Origin: CAYNFP01 sp964396655
Lineage (GTDB): Bacteria; Bacillota_I; Bacilli_A; RF39; UBA660
Assembly (NCBI GenBank): GCA_964396655.1
Contig: CAYNFP010000001.1
Span: 124,001-188,000 of the forward strand
Direction of reading: 5' to 3'
DNA length: 64,000 nucleotides
Shown here: positions 53,861-61,726 of the stretch, in pieces
Position numbering within the stretch: the stretch's first letter is position 1
Layout: every line of letters starts with the position of its first letter
Program-made: the position numbers and the translations under genes
Notes under the pieces: model-generated
Told to the model about the DNA's origin: nothing
What the model saw: the letters and a program-made list of their open reading frames with translations, nothing else
The model's database searches: none

Positions 53861-54406
53861 TGAATTAAGTGGCACATTATTCTAGTTGACTTAATTTATT
53901 ACGAAGGCGAGGCTAAAAATTCGCTAAAGAGCACATCTATGAAACGTCTGGTGTTTGCTTCTTACGCCCAGTTTGGGGTGGATGCTGGATATGAGATTAT
54001 TGGATGATATATAATGGCATATATAATTATTCCAATAGTTGTTGAGACCCATGCTTGTTGTAACATAATTAAAAATCTTGTAACGACATGGGATTAAACC
54101 TGCTTTGTGGTTAACGCTACGGGTAGTGTAGCTTGTCTTGAGTGAATGGTTGGGGACCAACATCAATGTGAAACACCATTTGCAAAAAGGAATTAGTAAT
54201 AAAAGTTATTGGGGAAAACCCCTAGAATGTATCATTATTAATATGGGATTGCAGTACGAACTGAGTGGCAATCAAGTCATGTGTTTCTGTAAAGACACAT
54301 TTATATCTTTAAAGGGGAACCGCAATTTGGTAACGGATTGTATGATATAAGGGAAATCCTACTTGACCTAAGTCGTAAAGTTTACTATGTTGGTAGCCAA
54401 CTTTTT
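53861..54406 (+). ncRNA. large structured RNA, OLE-like (ornate large extremophilic RNA)
   Basis: About 545 nt without a credible reading frame, clearly more GC-rich than surrounding DNA. It has its own perfect promoter and ends in a GTTGG/CCAAC terminator with seven Ts (54389-54408). Internal pairing is visible, for example CCCAT (54048-54052) with ATGGG (54088-54092), extended by GTTGT with ACGAC. It lies 16 nt before a small membrane protein resembling OapA, the partner that is encoded directly downstream of OLE in known species. OLE forms an RNP at the membrane and is linked to Mg2+ and cold/alcohol stress adaptation. RNase P, tmRNA and group II intron signatures are absent. Confidence 0.75.
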
Positions 54407-54421
54407 TTATTTAGAGGAAAA

Positions 54422-54994
54422 ATGGAAAATAAGATTGAAAAAGAAATTAAAAAATATGAAAAAACTATAAAGCCTAAGAAGAATAATTATTCTTGGATAA
54501 TTAAAGTTACTTTATTTGCAACTTTAACATCTTTTTTAATTTCTTATTCTTCTAAATTAGTTATTTCAAAATTAAATTTAATAGTAAGTATAATTTTTTT
54601 AATAGTAATTATTATATTAGGAGTAATTACAGATATGATTGGTGTTGCAGTTACTACAGTGTCTATAACTCCTTTTCATTCAATGAGTTCAAAGAGAATG
54701 AAGGGTTCAAAAAAAGCAATAAAATTAATCAAAAATGCTGATAAAGTAGCTTCTTTTATGAATGATGTAATTGGAGATATTTGTGGTATTTTATCAGGTA
54801 GTATTAGTGTTCTTATTTCAACAAATATAGCTCATGGATTAAATACTAACTTATCTTTAACAACATTAATCTTAACAGCTTTGGTTGCTGGTTTAATGAT
54901 TGGTGGTAAAGCATTAGGTAAAAGTTTAGCTATTAATAAAAATGTATATATAGTTTATGAATTAAGTAGGGTAATATCTTTTTTTGAAAAATAA
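54422..54994 (+). CDS. oapA: OapA-like membrane protein (OLE RNA partner)
   Basis: 190 aa from the ATG at 54422 (RBS GAGGAAA). A basic N-terminus precedes two membrane helices (about 25-48 and 52-70), then TDMIGVAVTTVSITPFH (70-86, Asp71) and a basic loop KRMKGSKKAIKLIKNADKV, suited to RNA contact, followed by NDVIGDICGILSGSISVLI and a last helix near 150-165. The pattern D-x-x-GVAVT followed by PFHxM and the K-rich AIKLI-x-NADKVA stretch match what I recall of OapA. It directly follows the structured RNA. It also resembles the DUF21/CNNM-type membrane domain in a loose sense. Confidence 0.75.
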   Translation: MENKIEKEIKKYEKTIKPKKNNYSWIIKVTLFATLTSFLISYSSKLVISKLNLIVSIIFLIVIIILGVITDMIGVAVTTVSITPFHSMSSKRMKGSKKAIKLIKNADKVASFMNDVIGDICGILSGSISVLISTNIAHGLNTNLSLTTLILTALVAGLMIGGKALGKSLAINKNVYIVYELSRVISFFEK

Positions 54995-55019
54995 GTCATA
55001 TATTTAATTAGGTGATAAT

Positions 55020-55250
55020 ATGAAACTATCTGATATGCAAAGAAAAGATATAATTTATTTAAGAAATGGTAAAAAAATAGGCAAAATAATTGATGCAGAA
55101 ATAGAAATAAATACAGGAAGAATAACTAGTTTTTTTATAGAAAAAAGGAATATTAAATATATATTTAATAACGAAAAAGATTTAAGCATTAAATTTAATC
55201 AAATAAAAAAGATAGGAGAAGATGTTATTTTAATCGATACTCTTGAATAA
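55020..55250 (+). CDS. ylmC: YlmC/YmxH-family sporulation-associated protein
   Basis: A 76-aa PRC-barrel-like protein: MKLSDMQRKDIIYLRNGKKIGKIIDAEIEINTGRI opening, a beta strand middle (FFIEKRNIKYIFNN), and IKKIGEDVILIDTLE ending, matching YlmC/YmxH. In B. subtilis ylmC lies shortly after sigG; its exact job is not defined. Here the OLE-oapA pair separates them. RBS TTAGGTGAT. Confidence 0.85.
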   Translation: MKLSDMQRKDIIYLRNGKKIGKIIDAEIEINTGRITSFFIEKRNIKYIFNNEKDLSIKFNQIKKIGEDVILIDTLE

Positions 55251-55262
55251 TGTCTTTTTTTT

Positions 55263-55754
55263 ATGTATGATTATTTTATGAAGAAAAGAAATATAATTCC
55301 ATTAATATTTATTAGTTCATTAATTTTAATTGATCAAATATCAAAGATTTTAATTACTAAATTTTTAGAATTAAATAATTCATTTAATATAATTCCTAAT
55401 TTCTTTAATTTAACTTACAATAAAAATTATGGCGCTGCTTTTGGAATATTGGAAGGTAAAAGATATTTATTTTTATTTATTACAGCTCTTGCACTAAGTT
55501 ATTTGATATATGAAATGAGAAAATATAAAGAAAGTAAATTAACATATATTAGTTTTTGTATTGTTGTAGCGGGCATAATTGGTAATTTCATTGATAGATT
55601 ATATATAGGTTATGTAAGAGATTTTTTAGATTTTAAAATATTTGGACATAATTTTGCAATATTTAATTTTGCTGATTCATATATGGTAATTGGTGCTATA
55701 ATTTTATTTATAACTATTTTTATGGAGGGAAAGAATGAAAAAAATCAAAAGTGA
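55263..55754 (+). CDS. lspA: lipoprotein signal peptidase
   Basis: Signal peptidase II cleaves prolipoproteins after lipid attachment. Four membrane helices, with LIDQISKILI (first conserved Asp), the NYGAAFGIL block, GNFIDRLYIGYVRDFLDF (catalytic Asp) and FNFADSYMVIG (second catalytic Asp). About 160 aa. ATG 55263 and ATG 55278 are both possible; neither has a clear RBS. Overlaps rluD by 20 nt. Confidence 0.93.
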   Translation: MYDYFMKKRNIIPLIFISSLILIDQISKILITKFLELNNSFNIIPNFFNLTYNKNYGAAFGILEGKRYLFLFITALALSYLIYEMRKYKESKLTYISFCIVVAGIIGNFIDRLYIGYVRDFLDFKIFGHNFAIFNFADSYMVIGAIILFITIFMEGKNEKNQK

Positions 55755-56628
55755 AGTTTTAGGAGTGCGTTTAGATAATTATTTAACTGAGGTTTTAAAT
55801 GAAAGCAGAAGTTTTATAATTAAACATATAAAATTAGGTAATATAAAGGTAAATGAAAAGGACGTTAAAGCAGGATATCTATTAAAAAAGAATGATGAAA
55901 TTTCTATTGGTAATCTTATAGAAGATAATACTATTAATCCGGAAGATATACCTTTGGATATATATTATGAAGATGAATATTTAATGGTTGTTAATAAACC
56001 TTCTGGAATGGTTGTTCATCCAGCTCCTGGAAATTATAATCATACTTTGGTAAATGCATTAATGTATCATACAAAATCATTAAGTGATATAAATGGAGAA
56101 TATAGACCAGGAATAGTTCATAGAATTGATAAAAATACCAGTGGTTTATTATTAATATCTAAAACTAATGAGGTTCATAGGATATTATCAGATGATTTTA
56201 AATATAAAAGAATTAAAAGAAAATATATTGCTTTAGTACACGGAATAATTGATGCTAATAAAGGCAAAATTGAAGCTCCGATAGGTAGAAATATTCAAGA
56301 TAGAAAAAAGATGGCTGTAACAGATATAAATAGTAAAAAAGCAGTAACTTATTTTACAGTTAAAGAAAGATTCAAAAATTATACATTACTAGAGTTAATA
56401 TTAGAAACTGGAAGAACTCATCAAATAAGAGTTCATATGGCATATATAGGGCATCCAGTAGTAAATGATAATATATATAGTAATATAAAACCAATAAATA
56501 ATTATGGACAAATGTTGCATGCTGAATATTTAGGATTTAATCATCCAATTACACATGAATTTTTAGAGTTTAATGCTCCTTTAGAAAAAGGATTTACTGA
56601 TATTTTAGAACAACTTAAAAATTCATAA
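55735..56628 (+). CDS. rluD: RluD-family 23S rRNA pseudouridine synthase
   Basis: An N-terminal S4 domain (RLDNYLTEVLNESRSFIIKHIKLGNIKVN) precedes the catalytic domain with PGIVHRIDKNTSGLLLISK (catalytic Asp in HRIDK), YMVVNKPSGMVVHPAPGN, and RTHQIRVHMAYIGHPVVND. Members modify helix 69 uridines of 23S rRNA. 297 aa. RBS GGAGGGAAAG inside lspA. The lspA-rluD order is conserved in Bacilli. Confidence 0.92.
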   Translation: MKKIKSEVLGVRLDNYLTEVLNESRSFIIKHIKLGNIKVNEKDVKAGYLLKKNDEISIGNLIEDNTINPEDIPLDIYYEDEYLMVVNKPSGMVVHPAPGNYNHTLVNALMYHTKSLSDINGEYRPGIVHRIDKNTSGLLLISKTNEVHRILSDDFKYKRIKRKYIALVHGIIDANKGKIEAPIGRNIQDRKKMAVTDINSKKAVTYFTVKERFKNYTLLELILETGRTHQIRVHMAYIGHPVVNDNIYSNIKPINNYGQMLHAEYLGFNHPITHEFLEFNAPLEKGFTDILEQLKNS

Positions 56629-57082
56629 AATATACAAATAAAGATAATATTAAAGCATAAAAAGTAAAAATGATGTAAGGTATCAAATAATATGATGCCT
56701 TTTTATTTATATTTTTAGTTTCTATAAATAAAAATATTGAACTTATAAATGTAATCGCAGTCATTATAAAAGCTAAGAATGGACTCATAAGATAAAAGAA
56801 AGTGAATGAAAATAATTGATTTGCTAAATAGTTTGTTATTAAAACATATAAATAATCACTATTTTTTAATATGTTGCATTTTTTAATTACCTTATATATG
56901 CTTATAGTAATTAAAATATATAATATAATCCATATAATTCCAATATAATTTCTAGGTAATACAAAAGAAGGAAGTTTTAGTAATGAGTAAAAATTATCAT
57001 TGTAAGGAAATAACAATCCACTTATAAGCCAAGGAAGTAATAAGAGAGCAAATAATAATATATTCTTAATTTTATTTTTCAA
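56615..57082 (-). CDS. tspO: TspO/MBR-family membrane protein
   Basis: Five hydrophobic helices; KLPSFVLPRNYIGIIWIILYILITISIY (about 37-64) and ITNYLANQLFSFTFFYLMSP fit TspO, as does the ending SYYLIPYIIFTFYALILSLFVYFMN. TspO binds porphyrins and has a stress role in bacteria. The Trp content is low for the family. Start is TTG at 57082 with GGAGATGA upstream. 155 aa. It converges on rluD, overlapping by 14 nt. Confidence 0.75.
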   Translation of the reverse strand: MKNKIKNILLFALLLLPWLISGLLFPYNDNFYSLLKLPSFVLPRNYIGIIWIILYILITISIYKVIKKCNILKNSDYLYVLITNYLANQLFSFTFFYLMSPFLAFIMTAITFISSIFLFIETKNINKKASYYLIPYIIFTFYALILSLFVYFMNF

Positions 57083-57159
57083 AAAATCATCTCCTCTTTA
57101 CTAATCTTATGAAAAATAGTATTATATTATTAATGATTTTATAAAAGGAGGTCTTTATT

Positions 57160-58323
57160 TTGGGACAAGTAGTAGTAAATAAAAAAGATGATGTTGTAAT
57201 AAAAATGCTTCATTATTTTGTCACTCATGAAAACTATAAACCAATTATATTAACAGGTGTACAAAATGAAATATGGCTTGAAAATTTTGATAAAGATTTA
57301 AAATTAATTAGAATAAATATAAATTACATACATAATAATGAACAATTTAGTACAGATCTATGGAAAGCTAATATTATAAGAAAAAATATAGGAAAGAAAA
57401 CATTCTCATTAAATATAAATATGTTAAATATATTAGTTGATACTAATGAAAATTTAGAATTAACAGATTCTAAAAATATAGCAACTTTAAAAATAAATAA
57501 AGTTTCGGATATTAAAAAGAATAAATTATTAAATGAGTTTTTTCCGTCTATTAAAGAAAAATTAAAATCTAAAAATTCTGGTGTAGATGATTTTATAAAA
57601 TTATCTACTGAATTAAATGAAAAAACAATTAAAGAAGAGAAAAAATTAAGTAATATATTTAAAAACAAGAAACCACTTGCTACGAATGTTTTAATTGCAA
57701 TTAATGTAATAATATTTTTGATGATGTTTGCATTTAATATCGTAAAAAACGGATCAATAAGCTTAATAACATATTATACAGCAAACAATTATAAATTAAT
57801 TCAAAGTGAAGGAATTTTAGGCTTATATAGACTAATAACAAGTATGTTTATACATCCAGATATATTTTATATATTTTTTAATATGTATGCTTTATATGTA
57901 GTTGGAAGTCAAGTAGAAAGATATTACGGTAAAAAGAATTTATTAATAATATACTTTGTTAGTGGTATAGTTGGAAGCTTGTTTTCTAATGTATTTATGT
58001 CTTCAACTTCAATAAGTGTAGGGGCATCAGGAGCTATATTTGGGTTATTTGGAGCTTTGGCTTATTTTGCTTATAATTATAGAGCACTTTTGGGAGACTT
58101 TTTAAAAAGTTCAATAATACCAATACTAGTTATAAATTTATTATTAGGAATATTTATTTCTGGAATAAATGTTTTAACGCAAGTAGGAGGATTAATAGGA
58201 GGATTACTTATATCTATAATTCTTGGAGCTTCTGGAAAAGAAAAAAAATCATCAAGTATTAACTTCATAATTTCATTAATATTATTAATTATATTTATGA
58301 TATATATGATATATATAAAATAA
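57160..58323 (+). CDS. rhomboid-family membrane protein with Gln at the catalytic His position
   Basis: Residues 1-165 are a soluble domain; the rest has six to seven membrane helices. Rhomboid features: FNMYALYVVGSQVERYYG near 246, catalytic Ser290 in GASGAIFGL, and the last motif, usually HxGGxxGG, reads TQVGGLIGG with Gln341 (codon CAA). Ser to Gln spacing (51) equals the usual Ser to His spacing, so the His has been replaced. Likely a pseudoprotease or a Ser-only variant. Start is TTG at 57160 behind AAAGGAGG. 387 aa. Confidence 0.85.
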   Translation: MGQVVVNKKDDVVIKMLHYFVTHENYKPIILTGVQNEIWLENFDKDLKLIRININYIHNNEQFSTDLWKANIIRKNIGKKTFSLNINMLNILVDTNENLELTDSKNIATLKINKVSDIKKNKLLNEFFPSIKEKLKSKNSGVDDFIKLSTELNEKTIKEEKKLSNIFKNKKPLATNVLIAINVIIFLMMFAFNIVKNGSISLITYYTANNYKLIQSEGILGLYRLITSMFIHPDIFYIFFNMYALYVVGSQVERYYGKKNLLIIYFVSGIVGSLFSNVFMSSTSISVGASGAIFGLFGALAYFAYNYRALLGDFLKSSIIPILVINLLLGIFISGINVLTQVGGLIGGLLISIILGASGKEKKSSSINFIISLILLIIFMIYMIYIK

Positions 58324-58353
58324 GAAAACTCACTTTAATGTGAGTCTTTTTTT
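58324..58353. terminator. bidirectional terminator
   Basis: ACTCAC / GTGAGT stem flanked by T runs on both sides serves the rhomboid gene and the converging minus gene. Confidence 0.65.
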
Positions 58354-59242
58354 ATTTTTCTCTTGAGTTTAATATGGCCTTTCTTATTAATTGAACAGGT
58401 TTTTCTTTAATATCTTCATTAAAACTCAATTCTCTTTCACTTGTGCAAGGAGCATTTAATCTTTTAAAAGTTTTTTTGGGTTCAATTATTTTTGATTCTA
58501 ATATTAATCCGCCATCTGTTTTTCTTACTGTATTCATAGTTATATATATTTCAAATCCTCTTTTAACATTTATTATATAAAAACAATTTTTTTCATCACT
58601 TTCAACTTCTTTATATAAAAATTTTCCAATATTTTCTTCTATGTCGATAGAAAATATTTCTTTCAAATCAATATCTTTTTTTATTAGTTGTTTCCCATCA
58701 ACTATTACTGAAATAATACCATGTTTACTTGAAATTAAATATCTTTCTTCACAATCATTTTCATCTGCTTTTTGTCTTAAATACCAAATTAATTCATTTA
58801 TATCACAAAATGAATTTTCTTCTTTAAAGGATGGTAATAAACAAGCTTGATTTTCAACACTAATCAGTCTTAATTTCCCATTATTATAAAATTTAAAAAC
58901 TCCTCCAACTAAAACTTCATATGGACTCATATTTAAATAATTTTCTTCTTTGTTTTCTTTTAAAAGTTTTTTTGCATTAAAAATTCTGCATAAAGGGTAG
59001 GTTACACCAATTTTAGCTGTTAACAAATAAAATTTTTCCATAATTGGGGTAGAGCTTAATGGTATATTTCCTAATTTTTCATATTTTTGTATAATTTCTT
59101 TTGCTCTTTTAGAATCTAAATAATTTAAACCATCAATAGAAATTATAAGATCGTCATCAGTTCTTGGAGCTGCCAACTGAACTTTATCTCCAACATGATA
59201 TTTTTCTCTTATATAAAAACAAAAACTATCAAAAATCCACAT
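58352..59242 (-). CDS. hypothetical protein (296 aa)
   Basis: A soluble protein of alternating beta and helical character: AAPRTDDDLIISIDGLNYLDSKRAKEII near the N-terminus, then EVLVGGVFKFYNNGKLRLISVENQACLLPSF, then KHGIISVIVDGKQLIKKD. No recognised domain or metal motif. The start at 59242 (MWIFDSF) has AAGGAGA upstream, preferred to a TTG at 59263. Convergent with the rhomboid gene. Confidence 0.6.
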   Translation of the reverse strand: MWIFDSFCFYIREKYHVGDKVQLAAPRTDDDLIISIDGLNYLDSKRAKEIIQKYEKLGNIPLSSTPIMEKFYLLTAKIGVTYPLCRIFNAKKLLKENKEENYLNMSPYEVLVGGVFKFYNNGKLRLISVENQACLLPSFKEENSFCDINELIWYLRQKADENDCEERYLISSKHGIISVIVDGKQLIKKDIDLKEIFSIDIEENIGKFLYKEVESDEKNCFYIINVKRGFEIYITMNTVRKTDGGLILESKIIEPKKTFKRLNAPCTSERELSFNEDIKEKPVQLIRKAILNSREK

Positions 59243-59288
59243 ATTAAAAATCTCCTTTTCCAATGAAAATTATTATACGAAATAAAAT

Positions 59289-59322
59289 AGAAAAAGTACA
59301 GTAAATTTTCTGTACTTTTTCT
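59289..59322. terminator. intrinsic terminator (hairpin with T runs on both sides)
   Basis: AGAAAAAGTACAG / CTGTACTTTTTCT stem with an 8-nt loop. It would stop minus-strand transcription after the small gene at 59377 and lies upstream of the gene at 58352. Confidence 0.7.
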
Positions 59323-59376
59323 ATTCATTTATTTTTTCAAAAATCTACTAATTGCATAGTCTTTTGATTTTCTATA

Positions 59377-59535
59377 TTATTCAGATATTATTATTTCACT
59401 CATTATTCCAATTATTGGATACGAATGAGAATTTATAAGATCAGGATTCAATGAATCAAATGCACTCATATTTCTATAAAATATATCATTAGCTATACCA
59501 CTTATAAAGTCTTCTAACTCTTTTATATATTCCAT
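59377..59535 (-). CDS. small hypothetical protein (52 aa)
   Basis: A short frame starting 14 nt after the stop of the minus-strand gene at 59550, beginning MEYIKELEDFISGIAND and ending IIGIMSEIIISE. RBS is weak (AAGGCT). It ends before a good terminator, in line with a real gene in a two-gene unit, but it could be the end of a broken longer protein. Function unknown. Confidence 0.4.
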   Translation of the reverse strand: MEYIKELEDFISGIANDIFYRNMSAFDSLNPDLINSHSYPIIGIMSEIIISE

Positions 59536-59549
59536 ATAATTAGTTTGAT

Positions 59550-60218
59550 TTATAGCCTTGAAAAGCTTGTTATTTCTTTATGTACGGTATCTCTAATAAG
59601 GGCTAATAATTCACAGTATTTTGGATCTTTCTTTGGGATTTTTTTTAATTCACTGATTGAAATTATAAAATGTTTTTTTTTATCTGTAAAATTCATATCA
59701 ACACTTTGATAATGCTCTATACATTCTGTATTTGAAAGAATTAATGAATTGACATCAAAAGAATAAAATTCTCTTTGGGGCATTTTCATTTCTTTTGGAA
59801 TATTTGTAAGATCAATATATATTGCATCGAAATCATCTGATAATTTTTCATAATTTATAGATAATCTTTCTGATAGTTTTTTCCATCCGTTATAAGAAAA
59901 TTTATATTGAAGAAACGGATATTCTTGGCTTAATCTAATTATATCATTAAGATTTCTTATATAACATATTCTTGAATTATCTTTTAATTTAAAAATAACA
60001 GCCTCATTAAATCTCCAAGTTGCTAAATCTGGATTTTTTTCTAAAAATGTTAACCAATCACAAATAAATCCTTTTTTAAAATTGTATTCTGTTGCCCAAA
60101 TTCCTTTTCTTGGTTTAAAAGATGTATATCCATTTGGCCTTTGGACTGGAATAAATAATTCACTTCTTATATCTTTTGTTCCAACTGTTATAAATTGTTT
60201 ATATAATATACTTTCCAT
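59550..60218 (-). CDS. conserved hypothetical protein, phage-like family
   Basis: 222 aa. The segment YTSFKPRKGIWATEYNFKKGFICDWLTFLEKN followed by AVIFKLKDNSRICYIRNLNDIIRL matches a family I recall from phage and Bacillota genomes with the pattern KP-x-x-GLWAS-x(n)-W-x-x-W/C-x(n)-F-x-LK-x-x-A-x-I. A role in nucleotide or ADP-ribose chemistry is sometimes suggested but not established. RBS AAAGGGGA. It lies between two terminators. Confidence 0.6.
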   Translation of the reverse strand: MESILYKQFITVGTKDIRSELFIPVQRPNGYTSFKPRKGIWATEYNFKKGFICDWLTFLEKNPDLATWRFNEAVIFKLKDNSRICYIRNLNDIIRLSQEYPFLQYKFSYNGWKKLSERLSINYEKLSDDFDAIYIDLTNIPKEMKMPQREFYSFDVNSLILSNTECIEHYQSVDMNFTDKKKHFIISISELKKIPKKDPKYCELLALIRDTVHKEITSFSRL

Positions 60219-60260
60219 AAATCCCCTTTAAATAATGATGTATATTATATCATAAAACAT

Positions 60261-60287
60261 AAAAAAAGTATAGATTTTCTATACTTT
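60261..60287 (-). terminator. intrinsic terminator of lexA
   Basis: On the minus strand AAAAGTATAG / CTATACTTTT with a short loop and TTTTT; it touches the lexA stop codon. Confidence 0.75.
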
Positions 60288-60904
60288 TATAATTCTCTAT
60301 ATAATGCGATAGCTTTACCTAATATAGTTACTTCTTTTAATATTATTGGTGGCATAAAATCATTTTCTGGTTGTAATCTAAAATATCCATCTTCTTTATA
60401 AAAAGTTTTTAAAGTTGCTTCATTATTTTCATTTAACGCCACAATTAAATCTCCATTTTTTGCTGTGTTAGTTCTTTCAACTATAACTGTATCCCCACTG
60501 TAAATTCCAATATTAATCATACTTTCACCTTGTACTAGTAAAGAAAATACTTCTTTGTTTCTTGGTATCATATGAGCTGGAATAGTTAGATATTCATCAG
60601 GATGTTCAATTGCTTCGATAGGGTTACCAGCAGCAACTTTACCTAATAAAGGAATAGTTGCAATTTCATCATTCTTTTCCACAAATTCATTAGGAACTTT
60701 TATTTCTAATGTTCTAAATTTAGAATTTGTTTGTGATATATAACCTTTATTAATTAAATGTTTTAAATGAACAAATACAGTGGCTGGACTATGTAAATCT
60801 AATTCTTCACATAATTCTCTTACAGTAGGAGCATAACCTTTTTTTGCAAAATATTTTTTTATTGATGTTAATACTTCTTCTTGTTTATTAGTTAATTTTT
60901 CCAC
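60287..60904 (-). CDS. lexA: SOS repressor LexA
   Basis: LexA represses SOS genes and cuts itself when RecA is active. The winged helix begins MEKLTNKQEEVLTSIKKYF with RELCEELDLHSPATVFVHLKHL. The cleavage site is Ala92-Gly93 (KVAAGNP), catalytic Ser128 in QGESMI and Lys166 in ATLKTFY. I chose the GTG at 60904, which has GGTGA upstream and gives 205 aa, the B. subtilis length; TTG and GTG triplets at 60916 and 60913 are alternatives. Promoter: TTGACA (60951-60956) and TAATAT (60928-60933), 17-bp spacer, overlapped by a LexA-like box. Confidence 0.95.
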   Translation of the reverse strand: MEKLTNKQEEVLTSIKKYFAKKGYAPTVRELCEELDLHSPATVFVHLKHLINKGYISQTNSKFRTLEIKVPNEFVEKNDEIATIPLLGKVAAGNPIEAIEHPDEYLTIPAHMIPRNKEVFSLLVQGESMINIGIYSGDTVIVERTNTAKNGDLIVALNENNEATLKTFYKEDGYFRLQPENDFMPPIILKEVTILGKAIALYREL

Positions 60905-60927
60905 TAAATTCACCAACTTTCATTTTA

Positions 60928-60956
60928 ATATTAACACAATAGTGTAAAATTGTCAA
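60928..60956 (-). promoter_or_regulatory. lexA promoter
   Basis: Minus-strand TTGACA, 17-bp spacer, TAATAT. The -35 overlaps the LexA-like box at 60954-60967, as expected for autoregulation. Confidence 0.7.
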
Positions 60957-60967
60957 ACAAATGTTTT
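60954..60967. promoter_or_regulatory. LexA-type operator (box 1)
   Basis: CAAACAAATGTTTT matches the Bacillus consensus CGAAC-RNRY-GTTYC at 12 of 14 positions. It lies over the -35 box of lexA. Confidence 0.65.
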
Positions 60968-60975
60968 ATTATATA

Positions 60976-61004
60976 TTGACACGAACAATTATTTGTATTA
61001 ATAT
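60976..61004 (+). promoter_or_regulatory. promoter of the small membrane gene, with LexA-like box 2 in the spacer
   Basis: TTGACA (60976-60981), 17-bp spacer, TAATAT (60999-61004). The spacer begins with CGAACAATTATTTG (60982-60995), a weaker LexA-like site (11 of 14 by my count). Binding there would block the promoter. Confidence 0.6.
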
Positions 61005-61033
61005 TAAATTGTAAAAGAAAGGAGAGTTATGCA

Positions 61034-61186
61034 ATGGAAAAATTATTTGAAGACTATAAAGGAATTATATTATTTTATATAATTATCGCTTTATTAGCAT
61101 TTGTTTGTACTTTAAGACTTAACTCATTAAATTCTGTAGGATCTAATAATAATGATAATCAAGTAGAAGTTACACATTTTGCTTAA
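61034..61186 (+). CDS. small single-pass membrane protein divergent from lexA (putative SOS division inhibitor)
   Basis: 50 aa, with a short acidic head (MEKLFEDYKG), one membrane helix (about 10-28, IILFYIIIALLAFVCTL) and a short polar outside tail (SNNNDNQVEVTHFA). RBS AAAGGAGAG. The position, divergent from lexA, and the LexA-like box in its promoter match YneA in Bacillus and SosA in Staphylococcus, small SOS membrane proteins that delay division. There is no LysM domain and no sequence match I can show; the role is inferred from context. Confidence 0.6.
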   Translation: MEKLFEDYKGIILFYIIIALLAFVCTLRLNSLNSVGSNNNDNQVEVTHFA

Positions 61187-61237
61187 TACTTGATACTAAT
61201 ATTATAAAAGTGTATAATTGTTTGAGTGGAGGATATT

Positions 61238-61726
61238 ATGAAAATAGATTTAACATCACTTATAAATAACGTTGAAGATATAATAAATATAAATGAAAAA
61301 ATAGTTGTACCCGAAGAAATATATAAAGGAACTGATATTAGAAAATTAAACGAATTAACAGTAGTTGGAAATATATCAGATCTTGGAGATAAAATTTATA
61401 ATATTAGTGTTTTGGTTAGTGGTGTTATGATATTGCCATGTGCTTTATCATTAGAAGATGTAGAATATCCTTTTGAAGTTATGATAAATCAAAATGTAGG
61501 CGAAACCGAAGATTTTGAACAAAATTACAAAATAATTTCAAATACACTTGATATTTTACCAATTTTGTGGGAAAATATTGTACTGGAAATCCCAAACAAA
61601 GTTGTAAAGGAAAATGCCAATATAAAAACTAAAGGGGATGGCTGGAGTTTGGTTAATAATGGTGAAATAAAAAATAACCAGTTAAGCGAATTAAAAGAAC
61701 TATTAGATATGGAGGAAGAAAAATGA
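61238..61726 (+). CDS. yceD: YceD/DUF177-family protein
   Basis: DUF177 proteins are encoded next to rpmF and help accumulation of large-subunit rRNA or ribosomes. The sequence has VVGNISDLGDKIYNISVLVSGVMILPCALSLEDVEYPFEVMI, close to the family core, and the acidic end. 162 aa from the ATG at 61238 with GGAGG at 61228-61232; a longer frame begins with GTG 61226. Overlaps rpmF by 4 nt. The DUF177 zinc cysteines are reduced to the single Cys in LPCALS. Confidence 0.85.
   Translation: MKIDLTSLINNVEDIININEKIVVPEEIYKGTDIRKLNELTVVGNISDLGDKIYNISVLVSGVMILPCALSLEDVEYPFEVMINQNVGETEDFEQNYKIISNTLDILPILWENIVLEIPNKVVKENANIKTKGDGWSLVNNGEIKNNQLSELKELLDMEEEK

Noticed and set aside
53924..54350. Two short open frames, one on each strand, inside the structured RNA
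   Set aside because: They lack RBS, have unlike amino-acid composition compared with neighbours, and lie in a region with a transcript-type promoter, hairpins and a terminator. They are chance frames in GC-richer RNA.
53861..54406. RNase P RNA, tmRNA or group II intron as identity of the RNA
   Set aside because: I could not find their conserved elements (RNase P core, tmRNA GGGG...TTCGAC with tag frame, domain V or reverse transcriptase). The neighbouring OapA-like gene favours OLE.
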